From assembly GCA_943846665.1 (NCBI GenBank), contig OX044358.1, forward strand, positions 1,550,001 through 1,614,000: a DNA stretch of 64,000 nt, read 5' to 3'. Shown one piece after another: positions 33,981 to 42,167 of the stretch. The translations under genes and the position numbers were made by a program. The notes below the pieces were generated by a model that worked only from the letters and a program-made list of their open reading frames with translations, was not told the origin of the DNA and did not search any database. Numbering within the stretch: position 1 is the stretch's first letter; every line of letters begins with the position of its first letter. The stretch comes from Arcticimaribacter sp002477625 (GTDB taxonomy: Bacteria; Bacteroidota; Bacteroidia; Flavobacteriales; Flavobacteriaceae).

Positions 33981-33998
33981 TAATTTTCTATAAAATTA
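33981..33998. promoter_or_regulatory. AT-rich dyad upstream of the TonB receptor
   Basis: Perfect inverted repeat TAATTTT-CTAT-AAAATTA, 6 bp upstream of the ATG of the 31620-33974 gene. In an AT-rich background its significance is uncertain; it may be an operator or a leader hairpin. Confidence 0.3.
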
Positions 33999-34058
33999 AG
34001 GCTTGCCTTTTGAATTTGAAAGTTTTTGTTTAACTTTTTTGCAAATAAAATAAACATA

Positions 34059-34640
34059 TTAATTTTTCCGCTTTCTATTTTTCTTTTTTGCAGCTTTGTT
34101 TGCTTCGTTAATTTTTTTCGCTTCTTTTTCCTTTTCCTGGAGATCAAATTCCTGTCGAAATTGTTCCAATTCATCTTCACTTATTGGGTCTTGATCTGCT
34201 GCCTGCAACCCAATATCGTCTATTCCGAATGATCCTTTATCCGTTTGTTTACGCATAATTTCTTTGGAAGCTTTCAGGCTGTAGTACACCCCAGGGTCAA
34301 TCATTTTATTAGCAATGTAATTTTCTTTCTCTTTTTTATCCCAGCGCACAAAAACAAAGCCTCCTTCGTTTTTAGTGTCTAACTTCACTCGAAACACCTT
34401 AGCGTTATTTGGGAGTTTTTGATATACTTGTATGCTTTTGACGATGTAACCCGAAAGATCCAGAAGTTCTTCTACAAAGAGTTTTTGGCCTTCAAGACTT
34501 TTATCATTTAGTGGAGATAGATACTCGACTTCTTCATAGTCTTCCTCTTCATTTTCATAAGGATCTTCTTGAGCTAGACTTAAATTGAAACATAAAAATA
34601 GTAGGAGGGACAGCGGTAGATATAAACTCTTAAATCTCAT
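34059..34640 (-). CDS. Secreted charged hypothetical protein at the end of the YhhN operon
   Basis: 193-residue protein of unknown function. Signal peptide MRFKSLYLPLSLLLFLCFNL ending about residue 24 (SLAQ), then an acidic segment (ENEEEDYEEVEY, 30-40). A compact middle domain follows (about 45-150) with strands such as AKVFRVKLDT and GGFVFVRWDKKEKENY, then a highly charged helical C-terminus ending in a lysine/arginine run (KKKNRKRKN). The frame is open upstream to 34736, but only the ATG at 34640 gives a signal peptide. Overlaps the fourth YhhN gene by 11 bp, so it belongs to that operon and may act with those membrane proteins from the periplasmic side. Confidence 0.75.
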   Translation of the reverse strand: MRFKSLYLPLSLLLFLCFNLSLAQEDPYENEEEDYEEVEYLSPLNDKSLEGQKLFVEELLDLSGYIVKSIQVYQKLPNNAKVFRVKLDTKNEGGFVFVRWDKKEKENYIANKMIDPGVYYSLKASKEIMRKQTDKGSFGIDDIGLQAADQDPISEDELEQFRQEFDLQEKEKEAKKINEANKAAKKKNRKRKN

Positions 34641-35319
34641 GATTTTGTTTTGACGGATATGTAAAATACAAGTAAAAGTAATAATGTCCCAGTGCATAAA
34701 GCAGTGGATTCCAAAAAAAGTAATAATTGTTGTCAAAATAAATTATTTCTATAGCTTTTGTAATGGCACTCAAACACATGAAAACATATCCAAAAATCAA
34801 ATTTTGATTTTGAATTGTCTTGCTCTTTGAGTAGGTGATAAAACTTAGAATTCCTGCTAGGGTTAAGGTGATCCCATAAAATATTACAGGAATTATAATT
34901 ATTCCTGCGTAGGGTTCAATTATTACGATGATACTCAGAATAGCGATTCCTAAACCCAACAATGCATATACACCTTCTTTTTTTTGAATTTGAGACAGCA
35001 TAGAATCAACCAGCTTGCGTTGTAGTAATGCTGAAATGGCCAGAAGATTTCCCCAATATGAAATTACTGCACTGAATGTTGTTGATGGTTTCTCAGCTAA
35101 TAAAAGCACGTCTCCAATCCAAGCCATAAATAAGATATAGAAATACCCATTCACTACTTCTTTTTTTGAGTTAGTTGCCAATGCAAGGAAAGGAATCATG
35201 AACACAATACCTATCGCTTGTGTTGTAGGATAATCAAAAATTACACTGAAGATGTAGAGGGATAAAGACAGCCAATAAAGGGCTACGAATGTCTTTGGGG
35301 AGGCCTTTGAGGTTTTCAT
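34630..35319 (-). CDS. YhhN/TMEM86-family membrane protein, copy 4 (divergent)
   Basis: 229 residues, about eight membrane helices, same family as lysoplasmalogenases. The first conserved aspartate is kept (AWIGD, D70), but the second, in the helix normally reading SD, is lost (LSAITKAIEI, A185). It is the most divergent of the four tandem copies. Overlaps copy 3 by 4 bp (ATGA) and the downstream secreted-protein gene by 11 bp. Enzymatic activity is doubtful; a structural or binding role is possible. Confidence 0.78.
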   Translation of the reverse strand: MKTSKASPKTFVALYWLSLSLYIFSVIFDYPTTQAIGIVFMIPFLALATNSKKEVVNGYFYILFMAWIGDVLLLAEKPSTTFSAVISYWGNLLAISALLQRKLVDSMLSQIQKKEGVYALLGLGIAILSIIVIIEPYAGIIIIPVIFYGITLTLAGILSFITYSKSKTIQNQNLIFGYVFMCLSAITKAIEIIYFDNNYYFFWNPLLYALGHYYFYLYFTYPSKQNHEI

Positions 35320-36005
35320 TCACTTTTTTTTGATGTTATAAAGTAGAGACAAATGAGTAGTTCTGAGACCACATAAAGGAATAGTCTAAAAAAGTCTTGA
35401 ATCTGGGTTATCTCCCCTTCAAAAAGCTTGATGGCAAGTATTGATCCGCTTATAACCAGCATGATTAATCCAAACATCAGAAGCATGTTGGCCTTATTTT
35501 TTTGCTCATTCCAGAGCACAGTGCTCAAAAAGCTAGTTCCGACTAAGCATATTACATAAAATGAAATCGGGTAAATAAAGCTTCCCAGATGTTCGGATAA
35601 TAGATATAGTATGCTGCCTAAATAAGCCGAGTGAATGAGGAAAGAATAAATTGTTTTTTTCTTTTTGAATTGTTTTTTCAGCGGCGTTTTTAGCCGCTTT
35701 AAAATGTGATCGGCAAGCAGCAGTATCAAACCCCAAAAAGCAATAACACCAGAAATGGAGTTTAAAAATGTCTTCGATAGGATTAGTAACCCTCCAATCC
35801 ATGAAAAAACAAGAATCAAACCGTAGGCAAGGTTTTTTTCTTTTGACTTTAAAAAATATAAAAAAGCCAAACTCGGAATGAGAAAAATGTTTGAGGTTAT
35901 TTCTAATATGATATTGTCAAATAAACTACCATAAATATAGCAAACAGAAGACAGTACAAAAGAAAAGAGGCTGAATTTGATTCGGTTTGGGATGGATAAA
36001 ATCAT
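35316..36005 (-). CDS. YhhN/TMEM86-family membrane protein, copy 3, both conserved Asp missing
   Basis: 229-residue polytopic protein. The first family motif reads SWIGGLLIL (G72 where Asp is expected) and the second reads VISGSILAIKLF (G187 for Asp). Most like copy 2 (IISGTLLAVKLF), suggesting these two are the most recent duplicates or share constraint. Three bp separate it from copy 2 and it overlaps copy 4. Likely a pseudoenzyme. Confidence 0.78.
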   Translation of the reverse strand: MILSIPNRIKFSLFSFVLSSVCYIYGSLFDNIILEITSNIFLIPSLAFLYFLKSKEKNLAYGLILVFSWIGGLLILSKTFLNSISGVIAFWGLILLLADHILKRLKTPLKKQFKKKKTIYSFLIHSAYLGSILYLLSEHLGSFIYPISFYVICLVGTSFLSTVLWNEQKNKANMLLMFGLIMLVISGSILAIKLFEGEITQIQDFFRLFLYVVSELLICLYFITSKKSE

Positions 36006-36008
36006 ATT

Positions 36009-36671
36009 TTAAAGAGTGCTTGTTGATTTTTTAAAGTAAAAACAGATTGAAAATTGCGCAACTATGTATGAGAGCCGCATCAAGGTTTCAATCAAAAGAT
36101 TGTTTCCTGCGAATAGCTTTACAGCGAGTAGTGTACCACTAATGATCATAAGAATTGCGCCTGACATGAGAGCAAATGTTGTTTTTTCTTTTTGTTTAAG
36201 CCACAGCATAACACTAAGAAATCCAGTTCCTGTAAGTGTTAGTCCGTAAAACGATATTGCAGGAACAAGTTCCCCTAAATCCTCATAAAGAACACCGATT
36301 ATAATGATTAAGTATACTAGACAAATAGCCACAATGGTCTTGGCGTATTTTTTTTTGAATTGATCTACGAGTGAGCCAGAAAGGTTTTTGAGGATTTGAT
36401 AGGAGTACAGTAATAGCATTCCCCAGAAACAAATAACCCCCGCAAGAATCATCGCAAATTCAGTACTCATAATTAAAACATTCCCAAACCAAGAAAAAAA
36501 CAACGCCATCACATAAGCAGAATTTCTATTATTTCCAGAAAAATAGTAAAAACTTAAAATGGGGATAAGAAAGGGTTTTATGATTTGTTCCAGCGGACTA
36601 TAAAACATCAGTCCATAAAGATTAATAAGAGCAACAACCCAAAACAGGTAAACGCTGTATTTGAATACCAC
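36009..36671 (-). CDS. YhhN/TMEM86-family membrane protein, copy 2, conserved Asp replaced
   Basis: 220-residue membrane protein with start codon GTG (36669-36671). Family segments SWFGNVLIM (N64 for the first Asp), GVICFWGMLLLY, and IISGTLLAVKLF (G179 for the second Asp). The gap to copy 1 is 14 bp. Same topology as the other copies; loss of both acidic residues argues against hydrolase activity. Confidence 0.78.
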   Translation of the reverse strand: MVFKYSVYLFWVVALINLYGLMFYSPLEQIIKPFLIPILSFYYFSGNNRNSAYVMALFFSWFGNVLIMSTEFAMILAGVICFWGMLLLYSYQILKNLSGSLVDQFKKKYAKTIVAICLVYLIIIIGVLYEDLGELVPAISFYGLTLTGTGFLSVMLWLKQKEKTTFALMSGAILMIISGTLLAVKLFAGNNLLIETLMRLSYIVAQFSICFYFKKSTSTL

Positions 36672-36685
36672 TGAAAAAACTTAAT

Positions 36686-37342
36686 TCATGTGTTTGCGTG
36701 TGTTTTTCTGAAGTAATTACAGATTAAGAATTGAGCGGGTATGTAGGTGGCCATAACCCAGAAGCCGAAGATGTCTTCTTGAAAATAAAACGTATTGAAT
36801 GCGATCATACTATCGGAAATAATAAACAATAGAACTCCAAAGAAAAGAGCTCGTGTGCTTGAGCTTTTCTTTTTTATCCACAACAGAATGCTTGTAGCTC
36901 CTATGATTGCTAAGGTAAACGCATATCCGCTAACAGGAAAAGTCAGCATCCCGAGTTTCACACCTAATAAACTCATGGTACCAACAAAGTAGCTGCCGAA
37001 CAAGATTAGTGGTAGAAGGGCTTCTTTAGAAAATAAGCGTTTTTTGAAAGGAAGTTGGACCTCTTTATTGATCAAGTATAAATAGCAAAGTTGTGCTCCC
37101 CAGAAAGAGAAAATTCCAGAAAGAAAAAACAAACGGCCTTCGCCCATTAAAAAAAGATCTCCCAACCAAGAGCACCCGAGTGCAATTAGGAATAATCTCT
37201 CTGCTTGTTTGTTGTAGTAAAAAACAGCTAATAAAGGTACTAACAGTGGTTTTGTGTAGGTCGTCAAGAGTTCTTGATTTGTATACTGCCCAAAGACATG
37301 AAGAATGCCAATGACCCAGAAAAGATAAGCGACTCTCTTCAT
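36686..37342 (-). CDS. YhhN/TMEM86-family protein, copy 1, lysoplasmalogenase-like with both Asp
   Basis: 218 residues, eight helices. Lysoplasmalogenases of this family hydrolyse the vinyl-ether bond of lysoplasmalogens; bacterial YhhN proteins are annotated by homology. Both conserved aspartates remain: D62 (CSWLGDLFLM) and D177 (FIISDSMIAFNTF). The position that is usually His in FxxGLxxFxxAHxxY-type motifs reads Q84 (FWGAQLCYLY). First gene of a five-gene minus-strand operon with three degenerate copies and a secreted protein. Of the four it is the only plausible enzyme. Confidence 0.82.
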   Translation of the reverse strand: MKRVAYLFWVIGILHVFGQYTNQELLTTYTKPLLVPLLAVFYYNKQAERLFLIALGCSWLGDLFLMGEGRLFFLSGIFSFWGAQLCYLYLINKEVQLPFKKRLFSKEALLPLILFGSYFVGTMSLLGVKLGMLTFPVSGYAFTLAIIGATSILLWIKKKSSSTRALFFGVLLFIISDSMIAFNTFYFQEDIFGFWVMATYIPAQFLICNYFRKTHANT

Positions 37343-37401
37343 TAAATTATATATTATACTATGCTTCGTCTAAAGTATGAAATTCTATTGAGACTAAAAA
37401 A

Positions 37402-37848
37402 TTAGACTTTTTTAACAACAAAAGTAACCACCCCCCAAACGATTAACTCATTTTCTTCCGTTACCTGTATGGGTTTGTATTTTGAGTTTTCAGGCATTAA
37501 ATAAATGCATTCGGGCGTTACTTTTAAGCGCTTCACAGTAAATTCACCATCAATAAAACAAACAGCAATGTTGTTGTCTTCTGGTTCTTTACTTCGATCA
37601 ATAACCAGAAGATCTCCATCATCTAGTCCGGCTCCCTGCATAGATTCTCCAGCTACTCGAGCATAAAAAGTAGCCTCTGCGTTTTTGACAACCTCTTGGT
37701 CAATACTGATGCGAAGTTCTTTAAAGTCGTCTGCAGGCGAAGGAAAGCCCGCTGAAACCCCATTTTGCGCCAGAGGCATCTCTTGAAATACCTCTGTGTT
37801 TGGTTTAAAGAAAACGATGGCTTGTTGCGACGCTTGGTCTTTTTTCAT
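37402..37848 (-). CDS. umuD: UmuD-like S24 peptidase, translesion polymerase subunit
   Basis: SOS mutagenesis subunit that self-cleaves on RecA filaments to give the active form. Cleavage site A33-G34 (VSAGFPSPADDF, compare CGFPSPAADY in E. coli), nucleophile S69 (AGESMQGAG) and K106 (EFTVKRLK). 148 residues from the ATG at 37848, which overlaps the umuC stop as ATGA. The frame is open upstream to 37938, but that part lies inside umuC and is not UmuD-like. No LexA-type DNA-binding domain. Placed downstream of umuC, the reverse of the classical order. Confidence 0.93.
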   Translation of the reverse strand: MKKDQASQQAIVFFKPNTEVFQEMPLAQNGVSAGFPSPADDFKELRISIDQEVVKNAEATFYARVAGESMQGAGLDDGDLLVIDRSKEPEDNNIAVCFIDGEFTVKRLKVTPECIYLMPENSKYKPIQVTEENELIVWGVVTFVVKKV

Positions 37849-39125
37849 AGGATGATATTCGAATTGTTGTTGACCGTAAAAATTTCTTTTAGCTCCGTTG
37901 TGTAGCGCTTGGAAAGATGTTCTTGTCGCATGTTCCAAGTCGAATTGAGGTCTTGATTCCCTAGCTTAATTTTATGGGGTCCAAAGCGTAAATGTATTTT
38001 ATCAATAGCCTGCATCAGCGGGTCGTGTTTGTTTAGGTTGGGTTGAAATAAGTTGAGCTGTCGCTCTTTGGTGGGGACTAACCCTAACAGGATAACGCCC
38101 GCTTTCTTATAGTCTATACCATCCTTAAAAATACGTTTTAAACCGTTCACAGCCTGTTTAGAAATAATGAGACTAGAATCGGTAGCATACGGGAGTGTGA
38201 TTACACAGCTGTTGCGGTATTGTTCTTTATTTTTTTGATGTGAATTACTGCGAATAAAAATCAAGACAGCACTGCAACTTCCTTCTTGCTTTCGAAGCTT
38301 TTCTGCACAGCTATTGGCATAAGTCGAAATACGTTCTTCCAATTGATGAAACTGGGAAAGATTACTTTTAAAACTTCGAGTAGTAGCAATAGACTTTTTT
38401 GCAGGGACAACATCCTCTAGTTTAATGTAAGGCAATCCGAGTAAGTCTTTTTTTAGGCGGAGTTCCAATACACTCATGTGTTTTTTAATCCATGAATCAG
38501 GAAGGTTCGCAAAGTCATATGCCGTTCGGATTCCTTGCGCTTCTAGTCTTTTGCTGTGCTGCCTGCCTATGCCCCAAACATCTTTTACGGCGGTCCATTT
38601 CAAGGCTTTTACTCGTTTTTCACAACTGTCAATGATATAAACCCCTTGCGTTCGTGAGTCGAATTTTTTAGCAATTTTATTAGCAATTTTCGCCAACGCC
38701 TTAGTAGGGGCAAAACCGACAGAAACAGGAATTCCCGTCCACTGACGCACCTGCTTTTTCATTTTCAGCCCTGTGCTTTCTAGGTCAAAATAATCAAAAC
38801 CATCGAATTTTAGGAAGGCTTCGTCAATGCTGTAAATCTCAGAATTGGGCGTGTAATTTTCCAGAATTTGCATAACGCGACTGCTCATGTCGCCATAAAG
38901 CGGATAGTTTGAAGAAAATACTTTAATTTTTTGTTTTGCAAAAACCTCTTTGTATTTAAAGGCTGGCGCTCCCATAGGGATGCCCAAAGCTTTTGCTTCG
39001 TTACTTCTCGCAATAACACAACCGTCATTATTGGATAAAATAACAACAGGCTTTCCTTCCCATTGCGGTTGAAAGACACGCTCACAGGAGGCATAAAAAT
39101 TATTACAATCGACGAGTGCAAACAT
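37845..39125 (-). CDS. umuC: Y-family DNA polymerase V catalytic subunit
   Basis: Error-prone translesion polymerase. Catalytic residues D6 (MFALVDCNNFYASCERVF) and D101-E102 (YSIDEAFLKF), plus the helix-hairpin-helix region KDVWGIGRQHSKRL and a C-terminal UmuC-specific domain (about 300-426). 426 residues from the ATG at 39125; six codons of open frame upstream are not conserved. Translationally coupled to umuD by a 4-bp overlap. Upstream 39126-39370 is the divergent region with sucA. Confidence 0.95.
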   Translation of the reverse strand: MFALVDCNNFYASCERVFQPQWEGKPVVILSNNDGCVIARSNEAKALGIPMGAPAFKYKEVFAKQKIKVFSSNYPLYGDMSSRVMQILENYTPNSEIYSIDEAFLKFDGFDYFDLESTGLKMKKQVRQWTGIPVSVGFAPTKALAKIANKIAKKFDSRTQGVYIIDSCEKRVKALKWTAVKDVWGIGRQHSKRLEAQGIRTAYDFANLPDSWIKKHMSVLELRLKKDLLGLPYIKLEDVVPAKKSIATTRSFKSNLSQFHQLEERISTYANSCAEKLRKQEGSCSAVLIFIRSNSHQKNKEQYRNSCVITLPYATDSSLIISKQAVNGLKRIFKDGIDYKKAGVILLGLVPTKERQLNLFQPNLNKHDPLMQAIDKIHLRFGPHKIKLGNQDLNSTWNMRQEHLSKRYTTELKEIFTVNNNSNIIL

Positions 39126-39370
39126 GCTGTCTAAAGTAACCAATTATGAAATGTGTTCTTCGATTTTTAGGAAAGATATTTTTCTTTTTTGAAACAGATT
39201 CTTAAGAAGTTGTTTTCCAGAATAAACTCGTTTTTTACAATAAAAACTATAAATGCCATAAAATGGAGTGTAATTGTGTTAAAACCAGCTTTTTTTTCGT
39301 TCAAAGACATAGCAGGCTTAGGCTAAAAGTTGTAATTTCGTACATGAATTTTTAGACAAGCATCCATATA

Positions 39371-42139
39371 ATGGACAAGTATTCTTTTTTAAATGCAGCT
39401 CATACAGGCTATTTTGCTCAGATGTATGACCAATATCTTCAACAACCTGATAGCGTTGAACCCAGCTGGAGAGCTTTTTTCCAAGGTTTTGACTTTGGAA
39501 TTGAAAACAGCCAAAACAACGACAGTACTGAATCGGTAACTGAAGTACCCGAACACCTACAAAAAGAGTTTCGAGTAGTACAGCTTATCGATGCGTATAG
39601 AAAGCGAGGGCATTTGTTTACCAAAACGAACCCTGTACGTGACCGCAGAACCTACCAACCCAATTTGGCCTTAGAAAATTTCGGCTTGTCTCAGGCAGAC
39701 CGTAATCTGGTATTCAATGCAGGTGATATTATGGGAATAGGCCCCAATACGCTCACGGTTATTATTGAACATTTAGAACGTGTATACTGCCATTCTATTG
39801 GAATTGAATATATGTATATCCGTAATCCTGAAAAACTGGATTGGATCCAAAAACGACTTCATATAAACGATAATCTCCCCAATTTTTCTCAAGATGAGAA
39901 AAAGCATATTCTAAAGAAATTGAATCAAGCAGTAAGCTTTGAGACTTTTTTACATACCAAATACGTAGGTCAAAAACGATTTTCTCTAGAAGGTGGAGAG
40001 TCTTTGATTCCAGCTCTAGACGCTGTGGTCGAAGCCGCAGCCAATCATGGTGTAGAAGAGTTTGTAATGGGAATGGCACATCGTGGCCGTTTGAATACCT
40101 TGACCAATATTTTCGGAAAATCAGGAAAAGATATTTTCAGCGAATTTGACGGAAAAGATTATGAAGAAACTGTTTTTGACGGAGATGTAAAATACCATTT
40201 AGGTTGGACTTCAAAACGCACTACCGATAACGGTAAAAAAATAAACATGAATATTGCTCCCAACCCTTCGCATCTTGAAACGGTTGGCGCAGTGGTTCAA
40301 GGAATTGCTCGAGCGAAACTAGAAAGTAGTTTTGACGGAGACACCCATAAAGTACTTCCTATAATTGTGCATGGAGATGCAGCAATTGCAGGACAAGGAT
40401 TGCCTTATGAAATTGTTCAGATGGCAGGCCTTAAGGGTTACGGGACAGGAGGAACAATTCATATTGTTGTTAATAATCAAATTGGATTTACAACCAATTA
40501 TCTCGACGCTCGATCCAGTACTTATTGTACCGATGTAGCAAAAGTAACCTTGTCTCCCGTACTCCATGTAAATTCCGATGATGCAGAAGCCGTTGTTCAC
40601 GCAACTCTTTTTGCTTTAGATTATCGAATGAAATTCGGTAGAGATGTATTCATCGATCTATTGGGATATCGTAAGTATGGACACAACGAAGGCGATGAAC
40701 CGCGCTTTACCCAGCCTAAGTTATACAAGAAAATTGCAAAACATAAAAATCCAAGAGATATTTATGCCGATCAATTGATTGCTCAAAATATTGTAACTGC
40801 TGCAGATGTAAAGCAGTTGGAACAAGAGTATAAAAATTCTTTAGAGGTCGATCTTAAAGATTCTCGAAAAGAAGAAAAAACAATCATCACACCTTTTATG
40901 GCTGATGAGTGGGAAGGACTTTCTTTGGCGAAGGCAAATGAAATGAAGAAAGCCGTAGACACCAGGGTCAATGAAAAGATGCTTACTGAAGTTGCTACAA
41001 CAATTACCACCTTGCCAGCAGACAAAAAATTCCTTCGTAAAATAGAAAAATTAATTGGCGACCGAAGACGGATGTATTTCGAATCGGACGCTATGGACTG
41101 GGCAATGGGAGAACTCCTAGCTTATGGAACCTTACTAAAAGAAGGCTTTGATGTTCGTGTTTCAGGTCAAGATGTGGAGCGTGGTACGTTTTCGCACCGT
41201 CATGCACTTTTAAAAGCAGAGGAGTCTGAAGAAGAGATTGTATTGCTGAATACAATCAGTCCTGAAAATCAAGGAAAGTTTAGTATTTATAACTCCCTTT
41301 TATCCGAGTATGCAGTTTTGGGCTTTGACTATGGTTTTGCAATGGCTAGTCCCAATGCATTGACCATTTGGGAAGCGCAGTTTGGAGACTTTAGTAACGG
41401 AGCACAAATTGTAATTGACCAATACATTGCTTCGGGAGAAGATAAGTGGAAAACTCAAAATGGAATTGTCTTATTACTTCCGCATGGATACGAAGGACAA
41501 GGAGCAGAACATTCTTCCGCTCGAATTGAGCGTTATTTGCAGCTTTGTGCAAAGGACAATATGTTCATAGCAAATTGTTCTACTCCCGCAAACTTATTCC
41601 ATATTCTTCGTCGACAGATGAAAACCAATTACCGAAAACCGTTGGTTATTTTTACACCGAAGAGTTTACTGCGTCATCAGGATGTAGTTTCTTCTAAAGA
41701 AGAATTTACAAATGGCAAATTCCATACGCTAATAGAAGATGCTGATGTAGTTCCCAAAAAAACGAAAACCCTAGTGTTCTGTACGGGTAAATTTTATTAC
41801 GATCTGGTTGAAGCTCGCAAAGAAAAGAAACGACACGATGTCGCTATCGTTCGTGTAGAACAATTATTCCCTTTACCGATTGATGAAATGCGAGACGTAT
41901 TAGAACAATATAAGGACGTTAAAGATGTGGTATGGGCCCAAGAAGAACCTCGTAATATGGGTGTATGGTCACACTTACTCCTTCACTTACCAGAAGCAGC
42001 TCATTTCCGACCAGTGTCCAGGCGTTTTTATGCAGCTCCAGCTGCAGGAAGCGCAACGCGATTCAAGAAAAGACACGGCGAAGTCATTGACTATGTTTTT
42101 GATGCCACCAAGAATAATTTTATTAGAAAAAATAAATAA
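39371..42139 (+). CDS. sucA: 2-oxoglutarate dehydrogenase E1 component
   Basis: Thiamine-diphosphate decarboxylase of the TCA cycle. N-terminal E1 motif (SFLNAAHTGYFAQMYDQYLQQPDSV, split across 5-29), TPP/substrate motifs MGMAHRGRLN (about 233-242), HGDAAIAGQG and GDEPRFTQPKLY, and the transketolase-like C-terminal half (FSHRHALL, GYEGQGAEHSSARIERYLQLC). 922 residues. Followed by sucB after 28 bp; the E3 subunit is not in the window. Confidence 0.97.
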   Translation: MDKYSFLNAAHTGYFAQMYDQYLQQPDSVEPSWRAFFQGFDFGIENSQNNDSTESVTEVPEHLQKEFRVVQLIDAYRKRGHLFTKTNPVRDRRTYQPNLALENFGLSQADRNLVFNAGDIMGIGPNTLTVIIEHLERVYCHSIGIEYMYIRNPEKLDWIQKRLHINDNLPNFSQDEKKHILKKLNQAVSFETFLHTKYVGQKRFSLEGGESLIPALDAVVEAAANHGVEEFVMGMAHRGRLNTLTNIFGKSGKDIFSEFDGKDYEETVFDGDVKYHLGWTSKRTTDNGKKINMNIAPNPSHLETVGAVVQGIARAKLESSFDGDTHKVLPIIVHGDAAIAGQGLPYEIVQMAGLKGYGTGGTIHIVVNNQIGFTTNYLDARSSTYCTDVAKVTLSPVLHVNSDDAEAVVHATLFALDYRMKFGRDVFIDLLGYRKYGHNEGDEPRFTQPKLYKKIAKHKNPRDIYADQLIAQNIVTAADVKQLEQEYKNSLEVDLKDSRKEEKTIITPFMADEWEGLSLAKANEMKKAVDTRVNEKMLTEVATTITTLPADKKFLRKIEKLIGDRRRMYFESDAMDWAMGELLAYGTLLKEGFDVRVSGQDVERGTFSHRHALLKAEESEEEIVLLNTISPENQGKFSIYNSLLSEYAVLGFDYGFAMASPNALTIWEAQFGDFSNGAQIVIDQYIASGEDKWKTQNGIVLLLPHGYEGQGAEHSSARIERYLQLCAKDNMFIANCSTPANLFHILRRQMKTNYRKPLVIFTPKSLLRHQDVVSSKEEFTNGKFHTLIEDADVVPKKTKTLVFCTGKFYYDLVEARKEKKRHDVAIVRVEQLFPLPIDEMRDVLEQYKDVKDVVWAQEEPRNMGVWSHLLLHLPEAAHFRPVSRRFYAAPAAGSATRFKKRHGEVIDYVFDATKNNFIRKNK

Positions 42140-42167
42140 ATAACACGACCTGTTAAAACCCATTCCT

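Noticed and set aside
37849..37938. 30-residue N-terminal extension of UmuD
   Set aside because: It lies inside umuC in another frame; the ATG at 37848 in the ATGA overlap gives a normal UmuD length.
39199..39208. TTCTTAAGAA palindrome upstream of umuC as an SOS box
   Set aside because: Too short, frequent by chance in AT-rich DNA and unlike described LexA sites; not reported as a feature.
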